Assembly (NCBI GenBank): GCA_018365265.1
Contig: JAGZKI010000002.1
Location: forward strand, 11,287-75,286
Length of the DNA stretch: 64,000 nucleotides
DNA from: Streptococcus parasanguinis
GTDB lineage: Bacteria > Bacillota > Bacilli > Lactobacillales > Streptococcaceae
Direction: 5' to 3'
The number at the start of each line of letters is the position of its first letter. Position 1 is the stretch's first letter. The notes below the pieces were generated by a model. The model did no database searches and had not been told where the DNA came from. It saw only the letters and a program-made list of their open reading frames with translations. A program made the translations under genes and the position numbers. This document shows, piece after piece, positions 31,706 to 41,157 of this stretch.

Positions 31706-33613
31706 ATGATTATTTTACAAGCCAACAAAATTGAACGCTCTTTTGCAGGGGAGGTTCTTTTTGATAATATCAGCCTGCAGGTGGATGAAAGGGACCGGAT
31801 TGCCCTGGTCGGAAAGAACGGAGCCGGCAAGTCTACCCTCTTAAAAATCTTGGTGGGAGAAGAAGAACCAACTTCAGGAGAAATCAATAAAAAGCGGGAT
31901 CTTTCTCTCTCTTATTTAGCCCAGGATAGTCGCTTTGAGTCGTCCAATACTATCTACGATGAGATGCTCCACGTCTTTGACGATCTCCGTAAAACGGAGA
32001 AAACTTTGCGGCAGATGGAGCTTGAGATGGGGGAAAAAACTGGGGCTGACTTAGAAAAACTCATGCAGGACTATGACCGTCTCTCGGAAGAATTCCGTCA
32101 GGCTGGTGGCTTCACCTATGAAGCAGATATCCGCGCCATTTTAAACGGCTTCAAGTTCGATGAGTCCATGTGGCAGATGAAGATTGAAGAGCTGTCTGGT
32201 GGGCAAAATACCCGTCTAGCTCTGGCCAAGATGCTCTTAGAAAAACCAAATCTCCTGGTACTGGACGAGCCGACCAACCACTTGGATATTGAGACCATCG
32301 CCTGGTTGGAAAACTATCTGGTTAATTATAGCGGAGCTCTTCTCATTGTCAGCCACGACCGCTATTTCCTAGATAAGGTCGCAACCATTACACTGGACTT
32401 GACCAAGCATTCCTTGGACCGCTATGTCGGCAATTACTCCAGCTTTGTGGAGCAAAAGGAGCAAAAACTGCTGACCGAAGCCAAGAACTACGAGAAGCAA
32501 CAAAAAGAAATTGCGGCGCTGGAAGACTTTGTTAATCGCAATTTGGTGAGGGCGTCGACCACCAAACGGGCCCAGTCTCGGCGCAAGCAGTTGGAAAAAA
32601 TGGAGCGTCTAGACAAGCCGGAAGCTGGGACTAAGTCTGCCCATATGACCTTCCATGCCGATAAGACATCGGGCAATGTCGTCTTGACTGTAGAAGAGGC
32701 AGCCGTCGGCTATGACGATCAAATCCTCTCAGAGCCTATTAATTTGGATATCCGCAAGATGAATGCAGTCGCCATTGTGGGACCAAATGGGATCGGGAAA
32801 TCTACTCTTATAAAGTCCATCGTCGGGCAGATTCCTTTTATCAAGGGGGAAGCTCGTTTTGGGGCCAATGTCGAGGTGGGTTACTATGATCAGACCCAAA
32901 GTAAACTAACGCCTCACAACAGTGTCTTGGATGAGCTCTGGAATGACTTTAAACTGACACCAGAAGTAGAAATACGCAATCGCCTGGGAGCCTTTCTTTT
33001 CTCTGGGGATGATGTCAAGAAAACCGTCGGCATGCTGTCGGGTGGAGAGCGGGCCCGCTTGCTTCTAGCTAAGCTGTCCATGGAAAATAACAATTTTTTG
33101 ATTCTCGACGAGCCGACCAACCACTTGGACATCGATAGCAAGGAAGTACTGGAAAATGCCTTGATTGATTTTGATGGGACCCTGCTTTTTGTCAGCCACG
33201 ACCGCTACTTTATCAATCGGGTAGCGACCCAAGTCTTAGAACTCTCAGAAGAGGGCTCGACCCTTTATCTGGGAGACTATGATTATTATCTGGAGAAAAA
33301 AGCAGAGTTAGAGGCCCTTGCTGCAGCGCAAGCAGAAGCAGTGCCTGTTTCTTCAACGGAAGAAGTCACTGGCAATGACTATCACCTGCAAAAGCAAAAT
33401 CAAAAGGAACTCCGCAAAATCACCCGCCGCATTGAGCAATTGGAAGCAGAGATGGAAGAGCTGGATCAGAAAATCCAAGACATCACCGAAACCATGCATA
33501 GCACCAACGATGCAGACGACTTGGTCCAACTGCAAAGCGAGCTGGACCAACTGACTGTCCAGCAGGAAGCGGTCATGGAAGAGTGGGAAGAACTGTCAGA
33601 GCAGGTGGAATAG
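31706..33613 (+). CDS. ABC-F family ATPase (YdiF/Uup-like)
   Basis: Soluble twin-ATPase protein of the ABC-F class, whose members act on the ribosome as translation factors or antibiotic-protection proteins. It has two full cassettes: Walker A GKNGAGKST (36-44) with LSGGQNTRLALAKML, and GPNGIGKST with LSGGERARLLLAKL, each followed by LDEPTNHLDI. A charged linker (KRAQSRRKQLEKMERLD) joins them and a C-terminal coiled coil ends the 635 residues. There are no membrane helices, so it is not a transporter. A specific subfamily cannot be set by eye. The rgg start codon follows its stop immediately. Confidence 0.9.
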   Translation: MIILQANKIERSFAGEVLFDNISLQVDERDRIALVGKNGAGKSTLLKILVGEEEPTSGEINKKRDLSLSYLAQDSRFESSNTIYDEMLHVFDDLRKTEKTLRQMELEMGEKTGADLEKLMQDYDRLSEEFRQAGGFTYEADIRAILNGFKFDESMWQMKIEELSGGQNTRLALAKMLLEKPNLLVLDEPTNHLDIETIAWLENYLVNYSGALLIVSHDRYFLDKVATITLDLTKHSLDRYVGNYSSFVEQKEQKLLTEAKNYEKQQKEIAALEDFVNRNLVRASTTKRAQSRRKQLEKMERLDKPEAGTKSAHMTFHADKTSGNVVLTVEEAAVGYDDQILSEPINLDIRKMNAVAIVGPNGIGKSTLIKSIVGQIPFIKGEARFGANVEVGYYDQTQSKLTPHNSVLDELWNDFKLTPEVEIRNRLGAFLFSGDDVKKTVGMLSGGERARLLLAKLSMENNNFLILDEPTNHLDIDSKEVLENALIDFDGTLLFVSHDRYFINRVATQVLELSEEGSTLYLGDYDYYLEKKAELEALAAAQAEAVPVSSTEEVTGNDYHLQKQNQKELRKITRRIEQLEAEMEELDQKIQDITETMHSTNDADDLVQLQSELDQLTVQQEAVMEEWEELSEQVE

Positions 33614-34486
33614 ATGGAAGATTTAGGCAAAGTTTTTCGTGAATTTCGAATCAGTAAGAATTATTCGTTAAAAGAAGCTGCAGGAGAAGCTTGCTCGACC
33701 TCCCAGTTATCCCGTTTTGAATTGGGGGAGTCGGATCTAGCTACGTCGCGCTTCTTTGAGATATTAGACAATATCCATGTGACGATTGAAAATTTTATGG
33801 ATAAGGCCAGAAATTTTCAACACCATGAGCATGTGTCCTTAATTGCTCAGTTGGTTCCTCTTTATTATGCAAACGATATTGCGGGTTTTCAAAGGCTTCA
33901 AGAGGAGGAACTTGAAAAAGCTAAGAGTTCGACCAATCCCCTCTATTTTGAATTGAACTGGATCCTGCTACAAGGCTTGATTTGCCAGAGAGATGCCAGC
34001 TACACGATGAAGCAAAGTGATCTGGAAAAGGTGGCAGATTATCTCTTTCAAACGGAAGAATGGACCATGTATGAGTTGATCCTCTTTGGCAATCTTTATA
34101 GCTTTTATGATGTGGATTATGTCACTCGGCTTGGGAGAGAAGTGATGGAGCGGGAAGATTTCTACAAGGAAATTGGTCGCCATCGAAAACTGGTCTTGAT
34201 TCTAGCTCTGAATTGTTACCAGCATTGTTTAGAACACCGTTCTTTTGAAAGTGCTAGTTATTTTGAAGCCTCTGTGGAAAAGATTATCGGCAAGAGCATC
34301 AAACTCTACGAGCGCAATGTCTTTCATTACCTCAAGGGATTTGCCCTCTATCAGAAGGGGCAAACAGAAGAAGGGAGTCAGCAAATGCAAGAGGCTATGC
34401 ATATTTTTGATGTGCTAGGTCTTCCAGAGCAGGTAGCTTACTATCAAGAACACTTTGATAAATTTGTAATAGATGAATGTTCCTAA
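33614..34486 (+). CDS. Rgg/GadR/MutR family transcriptional regulator
   Basis: 290 residues with an N-terminal XRE-type helix-turn-helix (EFRISKNYSLKEAAGEACSTSQLSRFELGESDLAT, about 9-44) and a long alpha-helical TPR-like domain typical of Rgg proteins, which often bind short hydrophobic peptides. I see no SHP-like peptide gene nearby, so the ligand is unknown. Its ATG starts on the base after the ABC-F stop, so translation is coupled. It lies 25 bases upstream of the first MFS gene and may control that pair. Confidence 0.9.
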   Translation: MEDLGKVFREFRISKNYSLKEAAGEACSTSQLSRFELGESDLATSRFFEILDNIHVTIENFMDKARNFQHHEHVSLIAQLVPLYYANDIAGFQRLQEEELEKAKSSTNPLYFELNWILLQGLICQRDASYTMKQSDLEKVADYLFQTEEWTMYELILFGNLYSFYDVDYVTRLGREVMEREDFYKEIGRHRKLVLILALNCYQHCLEHRSFESASYFEASVEKIIGKSIKLYERNVFHYLKGFALYQKGQTEEGSQQMQEAMHIFDVLGLPEQVAYYQEHFDKFVIDECS

Positions 34487-34511
34487 ATAGGAGAGAGATA
34501 AAGGAGATTTT

Positions 34512-35675
34512 ATGAACCGACATGCGGTCCAATTAATTAGTCGTGGAGCGATTACCAAAATTGGAAATATGCTCTATGATTATGGGAATAGTGTCTGGCT
34601 GGCCTCAATGGGGACTATAGGAAAGACGGTATTAGGAATCTATCAGATTTCTGAGTTAGTGACAGGGATCCTCGTGAATCCTTTTGGAGGGGTGATTTCA
34701 GACCGTTTTTCTCGTCGCAAGATTTTGATGACGACCGACTTGGTGTGTGGTCTCCTGTGTTTGGCGATTTCTTTTATCAGAAATGATCGTTGGATGATTG
34801 GGGCTCTTATTTTTGCCAATATTGTTCAGGCCATTGCCTTTGGTTTTTCTCGCCCTGCCAATAAAGCCATTATTACCGAGGTAGTAGAGAAAGACGAGAT
34901 TGTGACCTATAACGCCCACTTGGAGTTAGTCTTACAGGTTGTTAGTGTCTGTTCACCTGTTTTTTCTTTCCTAGTTCTACAATTTGCCAGTCTTTATATG
35001 ACCCTCTTATTAGATGCACTGACCTTTTTCATTGCTTTTGTCCTAGTGGCTTTCCTTCCGAAAGAAGAAGCTAAGGTTCAAGAGAGGAAACAGTTTACCG
35101 GGAAAGATATTTTTTCTGATATCAAGGATGGGTTAGACTATATCTGGCATCAGAAAGAGATTTTCTTTCTCTTATTAGTGGCTTCTAGCGTCAATTTCTT
35201 TTTTGCAGCTTTTGAGTTTTTACTTCCCTTCTCGAATCGTCTATACGAGGTTAAAGGAGCTTATGCGACTATTTTAACGCTGGGAGCTATTGGATCTATT
35301 CTAGGAGCGCTTGTTGCCAATAAAATGAAATCAAGTATGAAAATTCTCCTGTTTTTACTGCTCATGGCAGGGGTCGGAGTGTTCATAATGGGCTTGCCCC
35401 TTCCGCCTTATCTTTCCTTTTCAGGAAATCTGATCTGTGAATTTTTTGTGACCATTTTCGACATCCACGTTTTTACTCAAGTACAAACCAAGGTGGAAGA
35501 TGATTATCTAGGTAGAGTCTTGAGCACAATTTATACTTTGGCTGTTCTCTTTATGCCCATCGCCAAAGGGTTGATGACTTGGTTGCCAAGTGTCCGCATG
35601 GAATCATTTCTTTTTATTGGAGCTGGGGTTATTCTCTTTTCACTCTTGGCTCAGCTAGTAGCTAAGCAGCTTTAA
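34512..35675 (+). CDS. MFS transporter, copy 1 of a tandem pair
   Basis: 387 residues with about twelve hydrophobic helices and the MFS loop motif GGVISDRFSRRKILM between helices 2 and 3. It resembles the macrolide-efflux (Mef)-like permease branch but substrate cannot be inferred. Start ATG follows AAAGGAG. It is nearly identical over long stretches to the next gene (35800-36987), a clear duplication. Located 25 bases after rgg, likely in the same transcript. Confidence 0.88.
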   Translation: MNRHAVQLISRGAITKIGNMLYDYGNSVWLASMGTIGKTVLGIYQISELVTGILVNPFGGVISDRFSRRKILMTTDLVCGLLCLAISFIRNDRWMIGALIFANIVQAIAFGFSRPANKAIITEVVEKDEIVTYNAHLELVLQVVSVCSPVFSFLVLQFASLYMTLLLDALTFFIAFVLVAFLPKEEAKVQERKQFTGKDIFSDIKDGLDYIWHQKEIFFLLLVASSVNFFFAAFEFLLPFSNRLYEVKGAYATILTLGAIGSILGALVANKMKSSMKILLFLLLMAGVGVFIMGLPLPPYLSFSGNLICEFFVTIFDIHVFTQVQTKVEDDYLGRVLSTIYTLAVLFMPIAKGLMTWLPSVRMESFLFIGAGVILFSLLAQLVAKQL

Positions 35676-35712
35676 TCAAAAGAACAGTAAGGATCCTTTG
35701 ATAAATTTGTAA
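35675..35712 (+). other. remnant of the rgg 3' end between the MFS copies
   Basis: The segment shares 16 identical bases (TTTGATAAATTTGTAA, 35697-35712) with the end of rgg (34454-34469), and both are preceded by ATCA and AGAACA, with a nine-base insertion in the remnant. This suggests the duplicated unit was the rgg tail plus the MFS gene. Confidence 0.55.
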
Positions 35713-35744
35713 ACCATTATTTTTCCCAAATAAGGGACAAAATG

Positions 35745-35796
35745 AAAACCTCTTTCATGAACTGATACAATAGTTTCAGAAAATGAAGGAGGTTTT
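35745..35796 (+). promoter_or_regulatory. hairpin burying the ribosome binding site of MFS copy 2
   Basis: AAAACCTCTTTCAT (35745-35758) pairs at all 14 positions (one T-G) with ATGAAGGAGGTTTT (35783-35796), which contains the GGAGG ribosome binding site; T7 follows right before the ATG at 35800. In a transcript coming from upstream this would act as a terminator or translation block. A promoter -10 lies in its loop, so transcripts starting there would lack the left arm. Confidence 0.65.
35763..35771 (+). promoter_or_regulatory. extended -10 promoter of MFS copy 2 (inside hairpin loop)
   Basis: TGA followed by TACAAT (35766-35771), with TGAAAA at the -35 position (35743-35748). Predicted start is near 35778, giving a 22-base leader with an exposed GGAGG. 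Confidence 0.55.
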
Positions 35797-35799
35797 TTT

Positions 35800-36987
35800 A
35801 TGAATCGACATGCTATCCAGCTGATTGCTCGTGGGGCAATCAATCGAATGGGAAATATGCTCTATGACTATGGGAATAGTGTTTGGCTGGCCTCGATGGG
35901 GACGGTGGGAAAGACGGTATTAGGGATTTATCAGATTTCTGAACTTGTCACCTCCATTCTAGTCAATCCATTTGGTGGCGTGATCTCAGACCGGTTTTCT
36001 CGTCGTAAGATTTTGATGACGACCGACTTGGTTTGTGGTCTCCTTTGTTTAGCGATTTCGTTTATCAGGAATGATCGTTGGATGATTGTAGCCCTGATTG
36101 TTGCCAATATTGTCCAGGCCATTGCCTTCGCTTTCTCTCGTACAGCTAATAAAGCCATTATCACAGAAGTCGTAGAGAAAGATGAGATTGTGACCTATAA
36201 TGCCCACTTGGAGTTGGTCTTACAAATAGTTGGTGTCAGCTCTCCTGTGTTCTCTTTCCTTGTTTTACAATTTGCCAGTCTCCATGCGACCCTCTTACTG
36301 GATGCACTGACCTTTTTCATCGCCTTTGTCCTAGTGGCATTCCTTCCGAAAGAAGAAGCCAAAGCTCAAGTGAAGAAGCCTTTTTCGGGAAAAGATATTT
36401 TTTCGGATATGAAAGATGGACTAGACTACATCTGGCATCAGAAAGAGATTTTCTTTCTCTTGTTGGTGGCTTCCAGCGTCAATTTCTTTTTTGCAGCTTT
36501 TGAGTTTTTACTCCCCTTTTCCAATCGCCTTTACGGGGTCAAAGGAGCCTATGCGACCATCTTAACCTTGGGTGCTATCGGCTCCATTATCGGAGCTTTG
36601 ATCGCCAATAAATTTAAATCAAGCATGGAGATGCTTCTTTTCTTATTGATTTTAACAGGAGTAGGAGTCTTCATGATGGGCTTGCCCCTTCCTCCTCTTC
36701 TATCCTTTTCTGGAAATTTAGTCTGTGAACTCTTTATGACGATTTTTAATATTCACTTTTTTACCCAAGTGCAAACCAAGGTAGAAGGAGACTACCTGGG
36801 CAGGGTCTTAAGCACTATTTTTACCCTAGCCATTCTCTTTATGCCGGTGGCTAAAGGCTTGATGACCTGGTTACCAAGCGTTCGAGTAGAATCCTTTCTC
36901 CTGATTGGAGCAGGCGTCATTCTCTTTTCACTCCTAGCACAAGTAGTCGCCAAGAAAATACAAGCAAAAGAAGGTACATCAGCATAA
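35800..36987 (+). CDS. MFS transporter, copy 2 of a tandem pair
   Basis: 395 residues, closely similar to the upstream MFS protein from MNRHA through the whole length (for example identical around GNMLYDYGNSVWLASMG), with a longer basic C-terminal tail (KKIQAKEGTSA). Same loop motif GGVISDRFSRRK. Strong GGAGG upstream, but within a predicted hairpin. Ends at a bidirectional terminator. Divergence is mostly at third positions and conservative swaps, so both copies appear functional. Confidence 0.88.
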   Translation: MNRHAIQLIARGAINRMGNMLYDYGNSVWLASMGTVGKTVLGIYQISELVTSILVNPFGGVISDRFSRRKILMTTDLVCGLLCLAISFIRNDRWMIVALIVANIVQAIAFAFSRTANKAIITEVVEKDEIVTYNAHLELVLQIVGVSSPVFSFLVLQFASLHATLLLDALTFFIAFVLVAFLPKEEAKAQVKKPFSGKDIFSDMKDGLDYIWHQKEIFFLLLVASSVNFFFAAFEFLLPFSNRLYGVKGAYATILTLGAIGSIIGALIANKFKSSMEMLLFLLILTGVGVFMMGLPLPPLLSFSGNLVCELFMTIFNIHFFTQVQTKVEGDYLGRVLSTIFTLAILFMPVAKGLMTWLPSVRVESFLLIGAGVILFSLLAQVVAKKIQAKEGTSA

Positions 36988-37012
36988 AAAAAGCACCGAA
37001 TGGTGCTTTTTT
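36987..37012. terminator. bidirectional terminator between MFS copy 2 and the LapA-like gene
   Basis: AAAAAAGCACC pairs with GGTGCTTTTTT around GAAT. A runs on the left and T runs on the right allow it to serve both convergent genes. Confidence 0.92.
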
Positions 37013-37295
37013 AGTTGTTATTTTTTTCTTCTATTTTAACTTCTTTCTTTTCTTCCTCCAGTTGCTTTTGAGTGCTCTTGAGTTCTTTTTTTAGGGAGAA
37101 GCCCTTTGAAAAATTAACCAAGGTCATGACAAATGCACCCAAGAGGACACAGAGCAAGATCAGAATGATCAAGGGCAATTTAAATTGGACCAAGAGGAAA
37201 TTCACAGTGACTGATTGCATGTTTGCAAGGGAAATACCAGCAATCAATAAAATTAAAAGTAATAAAGCAATGTAGTGTAGATTATTTTTGTTCAT
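37011..37295 (-). CDS. LapA domain (DUF1049) small membrane protein
   Basis: About 94 residues: two hydrophobic helices (YIALLLLILLIAGISLA and LPLIILILLCVLLGAFVM) then a charged C-terminal coiled coil rich in Lys and Glu. The NMQSVTVNFLL segment between the helices is typical of LapA/DUF1049 proteins, named after a lipopolysaccharide assembly factor; the role in Gram-positives is unknown. Two adjacent ATGs exist (37298 and 37295); the second has better spacing from AAGGAG. It is downstream of gatD on the minus strand by ten bases and probably in its operon. Confidence 0.8.
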   Translation of the reverse strand: MNKNNLHYIALLLLILLIAGISLANMQSVTVNFLLVQFKLPLIILILLCVLLGAFVMTLVNFSKGFSLKKELKSTQKQLEEEKKEVKIEEKNNN

Positions 37296-37305
37296 CATTA
37301 TCTCC

Positions 37306-38094
37306 TTATTGTTCAGTCGGTGCCTTGCTTTTCACATCAGCGTATTCTTCCGGCTGCTCTAGGCTTAGAATCTCCTCATAAGCCGGTAGGGAAAGGTCCG
37401 TGCCATATTTATTTTTTAAGGCAGTGCTCACCAAGCGATAGGCCAAATTGGCATTTCGGGACAAGATAGGACCGTGGAAGTAGCTCCCAAAGACGTTCTT
37501 GTAATGAACCCCTTCGCAACCATCTTCTTTGTTGTTCCCATTTCCATAGACAACCTTGCCCAGCGGTTTTTCATCCTCTGCCAAGAAGGTCCGACCTTGG
37601 TGGTTTTCAAAACCATAATAGGTTTCGTTAAATTCTTCGTTATGGATCTTGATATCACCGATATAGCGGTTGTTGACTTGGTTGAGCGTATAGTGGCCCA
37701 TAATACCGAGCCCTTCAATGCGTTTGCCAGAAGCTTCAATGTAGTACTGACCCAGAAGCTGAAAGCCACCACAGATAGCAAGGACCACACCATCGTCATG
37801 AATGAAGCGTTCAAGATCTTCTTTTTTATCTGGTAGATCTTCTGATACAATGGTCTGTTCGTAGTCTTGGCCGCCACCGAAAAAGGTGATATCATAGGCA
37901 TCAGGGTCGAACCGGTCTTTGAGAGAGACGATATCCACTGTGACATGGGCTCCAAGTTTTTCAGCAACGTACTTGAGCATGAGGATATTTCCATTGTCTC
38001 CGTAGGTATTCATTAAGTTGCCGTAGAGATGGGCAATGCGCAGGCTGTATGGATACTGTGCCTGATCAGAAGATTCTAGAGAAGTATAAGTCAT
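37306..38094 (-). CDS. gatD: lipid II isoglutaminyl synthase, glutaminase subunit GatD
   Basis: Supplies ammonia from glutamine so that MurT can amidate the D-glutamate of lipid II to D-isoglutamine, a wall modification needed for normal crosslinking. The 262-residue protein is a CobB/CobQ-type class I amidotransferase: nucleophile C108 in [10 protein letters not shown] and a histidine in YFHGPIL. Its ATG shares one base with the murT stop (TAATG), giving a tightly coupled murT-gatD pair. Confidence 0.96.
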   Translation of the reverse strand: MTYTSLESSDQAQYPYSLRIAHLYGNLMNTYGDNGNILMLKYVAEKLGAHVTVDIVSLKDRFDPDAYDITFFGGGQDYEQTIVSEDLPDKKEDLERFIHDDGVVLAICGGFQLLGQYYIEASGKRIEGLGIMGHYTLNQVNNRYIGDIKIHNEEFNETYYGFENHQGRTFLAEDEKPLGKVVYGNGNNKEDGCEGVHYKNVFGSYFHGPILSRNANLAYRLVSTALKNKYGTDLSLPAYEEILSLEQPEEYADVKSKAPTEQ

Positions 38095-39437
38095 TAGTGC
38101 ATCTCCTTTTCAATCAGGTGTTCTTGGACCAAGAGTTCACGGAATTCAAGCATGGCCGTATAAGTGGCTAAGATATAGGCGTGAGGGGTTTCCTGTTGCT
38201 GGATGCGTTGGAAGACCTCTTTTAATTCAGCCATTTCTGTGATCTTTTCAGCCGGATAGCCAGTGACCCGAAGTCGCCGAGCAATCTCAGAGTGGCGCAC
38301 CCCACCAGCATTGATTTCTGGAATATCCATCTGGGTGATTTGCTCAAAGTCCGCATCCCAAATCCAGCTGGTGTCGATCCCATCCGCATAATTCGCATTG
38401 AGGAGGGCTGATAAGCTAAAGGAATAAGGAGCTAGTTTGATCATTTCAATAGCTTGGGTCGCACCAACTGGATTCTTAATCAAAACCAAGGTACATTCCT
38501 TATCCCCAATCTTAAAGGTTTCCTGGCGACCAAAGACAGCGCGACTGCGATCAAATCCTTGCTTAATCACTTCAGGTTGCACTCCAAAGAATCCAGCAAC
38601 AGAGACAGCTGCTAAGGCATTGTAGATGTTGTAAAGACCACCGATATTGATGTGGTAATCTTGCCCTTGGATCCGGAAGTTGGAAGATCGATGGGTTAAA
38701 GAGAGGAGGTCCGATACGGCATAGGTCAGAGGTGGCCGGTGGAAACCACAGTGCTCACAGATATAATCTCCCAGGTTAGCATAGGTATTGAGCTTGTACT
38801 TGAGGATGTTGTGGCAATGCGGGCACAGGATTCCTTCTGTATTGTAATGAGCTAGTTGTGGCTCTGATTTGTCTGTATCAAATCCATAATATTGGATCGG
38901 ATTGGACAAGGTCTGACTATTAAAGAGCGGACTATCTCCATTTAACAGAACCGTCGCAGTTGGGACCTTGTGAATGGCATCCAAAATCATTTGGTAGGTC
39001 GTATAGATCTCACCGTAGCGGTCCATCTGATCCCGGAAAATATTGGTGACCACAAAAAGGCTGGGCTTAATATAATCACAAATCCGAGAGAGGCTGGCCT
39101 CGTCAATTTCAAGTACCGCAATCGGTCGATTTGATTTCGAATGCTTAGCCCGTAAGAAGGTCGTTGTAATCCCAGAGATCATATTGGCCCCGCTTGGATT
39201 GGTCAAAATCGGTCCAAACGCTTCTTGGAGAATACCTACGGTTAGTGCAGTGGTCAGGGTTTTCCCATTTGTCCCTGTAATCACAACAATCTCATAGTTT
39301 TTGGCCAGTTGACTGAGAATATCTTTATCAAATTTGAGGGCTACTTTACCTGGTAGGGTTGATCCCCGCCCCATTTTTTCTAGAATAGAGCCGGAAAGCT
39401 TTCCTGCCAGAAGGCCCAAGGTTGTATTTATCTTCAT
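38094..39437 (-). CDS. murT: lipid II isoglutaminyl synthase, Mur-ligase subunit MurT
   Basis: ATP-using partner of GatD. The 447-residue protein has the Mur-ligase P-loop [10 protein letters not shown], a central ligase domain with an inserted zinc ribbon of four cysteines (CPHCHNIL near 204 and CEHCGF about 20 residues on), and a C-terminal DUF1727 domain. The zinc ribbon is a MurT hallmark. Transcribed divergently from cdaA. Confidence 0.96.
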   Translation of the reverse strand: MKINTTLGLLAGKLSGSILEKMGRGSTLPGKVALKFDKDILSQLAKNYEIVVITGTNGKTLTTALTVGILQEAFGPILTNPSGANMISGITTTFLRAKHSKSNRPIAVLEIDEASLSRICDYIKPSLFVVTNIFRDQMDRYGEIYTTYQMILDAIHKVPTATVLLNGDSPLFNSQTLSNPIQYYGFDTDKSEPQLAHYNTEGILCPHCHNILKYKLNTYANLGDYICEHCGFHRPPLTYAVSDLLSLTHRSSNFRIQGQDYHINIGGLYNIYNALAAVSVAGFFGVQPEVIKQGFDRSRAVFGRQETFKIGDKECTLVLIKNPVGATQAIEMIKLAPYSFSLSALLNANYADGIDTSWIWDADFEQITQMDIPEINAGGVRHSEIARRLRVTGYPAEKITEMAELKEVFQRIQQQETPHAYILATYTAMLEFRELLVQEHLIEKEMH

Positions 39438-39493
39438 AAATCATATTTTATCATAAAAAGCATCAGAAGGTTACAGAAAAATCTGTTGAAACA

Positions 39494-39502
39494 TGTTATA
39501 AT
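39494..39502 (+). promoter_or_regulatory. extended -10 promoter of the cdaA operon
   Basis: TGT followed by TATAAT (39497-39502), 38 bases upstream of the cdaA ATG, in the divergent gap with murT. Confidence 0.65.
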
Positions 39503-39540
39503 AAGGTGATGTCTTTTAGAGAAGTGGTAGGTATGAGAAT

Positions 39541-40389
39541 ATGAATATTCAACAGTTTACAAATCCACAATTTTGGACCAGTTTGTTCCCGAATTGGTGG
39601 AGTATTATTATCAATATCATCGATATTGCCCTGGTGGCTTGGTTGTTGTATTTTTTGATCAAGGCCATCGTAGGGACTAAGATCATGATTTTGGTTCGTG
39701 GAGTTATTATCTTTTTCTTGGTGCAGTTTTTAGCCAATTTCTTAGGGCTCACGACTATTTCATGGCTGATCAATCAAGTGATTACTTATGGGGTTATCGC
39801 CCTGGTTGTGATTTTCTCCCCTGAGATTCGGATTGGTTTAGAGCGTCTGGGTCGGGCGACAGAATTCTTTACGACTAGTGAAGTCAGTCAGGAAGAGAAG
39901 ATGGTGCAGGCCTACGTTAAGGCAGTAGCTTATATGAGCCCACGTAAGATTGGTGCCTTGGTAGCTATTCAAGGAGCTAGAACCCTTCAGGAATATATTT
40001 CCACAGGGATTCCTCTAGATGCAGATATTTCAGGAGAATTGCTGATTAATATCTTCATTCCTAATACTCCTTTGCATGATGGAGCGGTCATTGTTCGCAA
40101 TGATAAAATCGCTGTTTCTTGTGCCTACCTGCCCTTGACCGAAAACACTGGAATTTCAAAAGAGTTCGGAACGCGTCACCGCGCAGCCATTGGTTTGTCT
40201 GAAGTCTCTGATGCTTTTACCTTTGTGGTATCAGAAGAAACGGGCGGGATCTCTGTGACTTACAATGGAACTTTCCGACACGATTTAACCTTAGACGAGT
40301 TCGAGGTAGAATTGAGAGCCTTCTTGGTTCCTGAAGAGAATAAAACGACTAGTTGGAAAGAGCGTCTATTTGGGAGGGTGACAAAATGA
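39541..40389 (+). CDS. cdaA: diadenylate cyclase CdaA
   Basis: Makes the second messenger c-di-AMP from ATP, controlling potassium and osmotic balance and wall homeostasis. 282 residues: three N-terminal membrane helices, then a DisA_N cyclase domain with DGA (180-182, LHDGAVIVRND) and RHR (212-214, RHRAAIG). CdaR overlaps its stop by four bases (ATGA). The cdaA-cdaR-glmM order is the conserved Firmicutes operon. Confidence 0.97.
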   Translation: MNIQQFTNPQFWTSLFPNWWSIIINIIDIALVAWLLYFLIKAIVGTKIMILVRGVIIFFLVQFLANFLGLTTISWLINQVITYGVIALVVIFSPEIRIGLERLGRATEFFTTSEVSQEEKMVQAYVKAVAYMSPRKIGALVAIQGARTLQEYISTGIPLDADISGELLINIFIPNTPLHDGAVIVRNDKIAVSCAYLPLTENTGISKEFGTRHRAAIGLSEVSDAFTFVVSEETGGISVTYNGTFRHDLTLDEFEVELRAFLVPEENKTTSWKERLFGRVTK

Positions 40390-41135
40390 GATCGAAAAAA
40401 GAATTTCTTTATGTTTTCTCTTCCGTCTTATTGTCCTTTATCTTGTTTATCAATGCATCTTCCTTTAATTTTCAAAATAATAGCAGCGCTAGACAAGTGA
40501 GTTCAGAGACCTACACCAATACCTTGACCAATATTCCGATTGATGCCAAGTACAATGACAAGACATACTTTGTCAGTGGGTTAACATCGGAAGTAACAGT
40601 CTTTCTAAAGGGTTCAAACCGGGTCGCTCTAGCAAGCGAAATGCAGCCGGGAACTCGGAAGTTTCGCGTGGTAGCGGATATTCGTAAGGCCAAGGAAGGT
40701 ACCGTTGAAGTGCCGTTGATTGTGGAAGATCTTCCGGCTGGTTTGACCGCAACCGTAGAGCCTCAGAAAGTTTCTGTAAAAATCGGGAAGAAAGCGAAAA
40801 AATCGTTTGCTGTTAGAGCAACGATTCCAGACAATCAAATTGTAGATGGAATAACGGTTTCGAATATTTCTCTTGAAACCACCAAAGTAGAAGTGACCAG
40901 CGATCAAGAAACCTTGAGTCGCATTGATCATGTCCAAGCGGTCTTCCCATCCAGTGAGATCATTAGTGGAAATTATAGCGGAACTATTTCCTTAAATGCA
41001 GTAGATGCTCAAGGAAATGTTCTACCAGGTTTGGTCAAGCCGAGTGAAACACGGATTCAAGTGACCACAAAGAGTAGCTCGTCTACGTCAAGCTCAAGCA
41101 GTTCGTCGTCGACTTCCTCCAGTTCAAGTAATTAG
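40386..41135 (+). CDS. cdaR: CdaA regulatory protein CdaR (YbbR domains)
   Basis: Membrane-attached regulator of CdaA. ATG 40386 follows GGGAGGGTG and gives 249 residues; the longer in-frame opening lies within cdaA. One N-terminal membrane helix (FLYVFSSVLLSFILFIN) is followed by YbbR repeats outside the membrane (for example PIDAKYNDKTYFVSG, VPLIVEDLPAGLTATVEPQKV). Unusually, it ends with a serine/threonine-rich tail of over 20 residues (from about 227), low-complexity at the DNA level too, as in the LPXTG adhesin two genes downstream. Confidence 0.93.
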   Translation: MRSKKEFLYVFSSVLLSFILFINASSFNFQNNSSARQVSSETYTNTLTNIPIDAKYNDKTYFVSGLTSEVTVFLKGSNRVALASEMQPGTRKFRVVADIRKAKEGTVEVPLIVEDLPAGLTATVEPQKVSVKIGKKAKKSFAVRATIPDNQIVDGITVSNISLETTKVEVTSDQETLSRIDHVQAVFPSSEIISGNYSGTISLNAVDAQGNVLPGLVKPSETRIQVTTKSSSSTSSSSSSSSTSSSSSN

Positions 41136-41157
41136 AAAGTAAAAAAGGTAATAAAGA

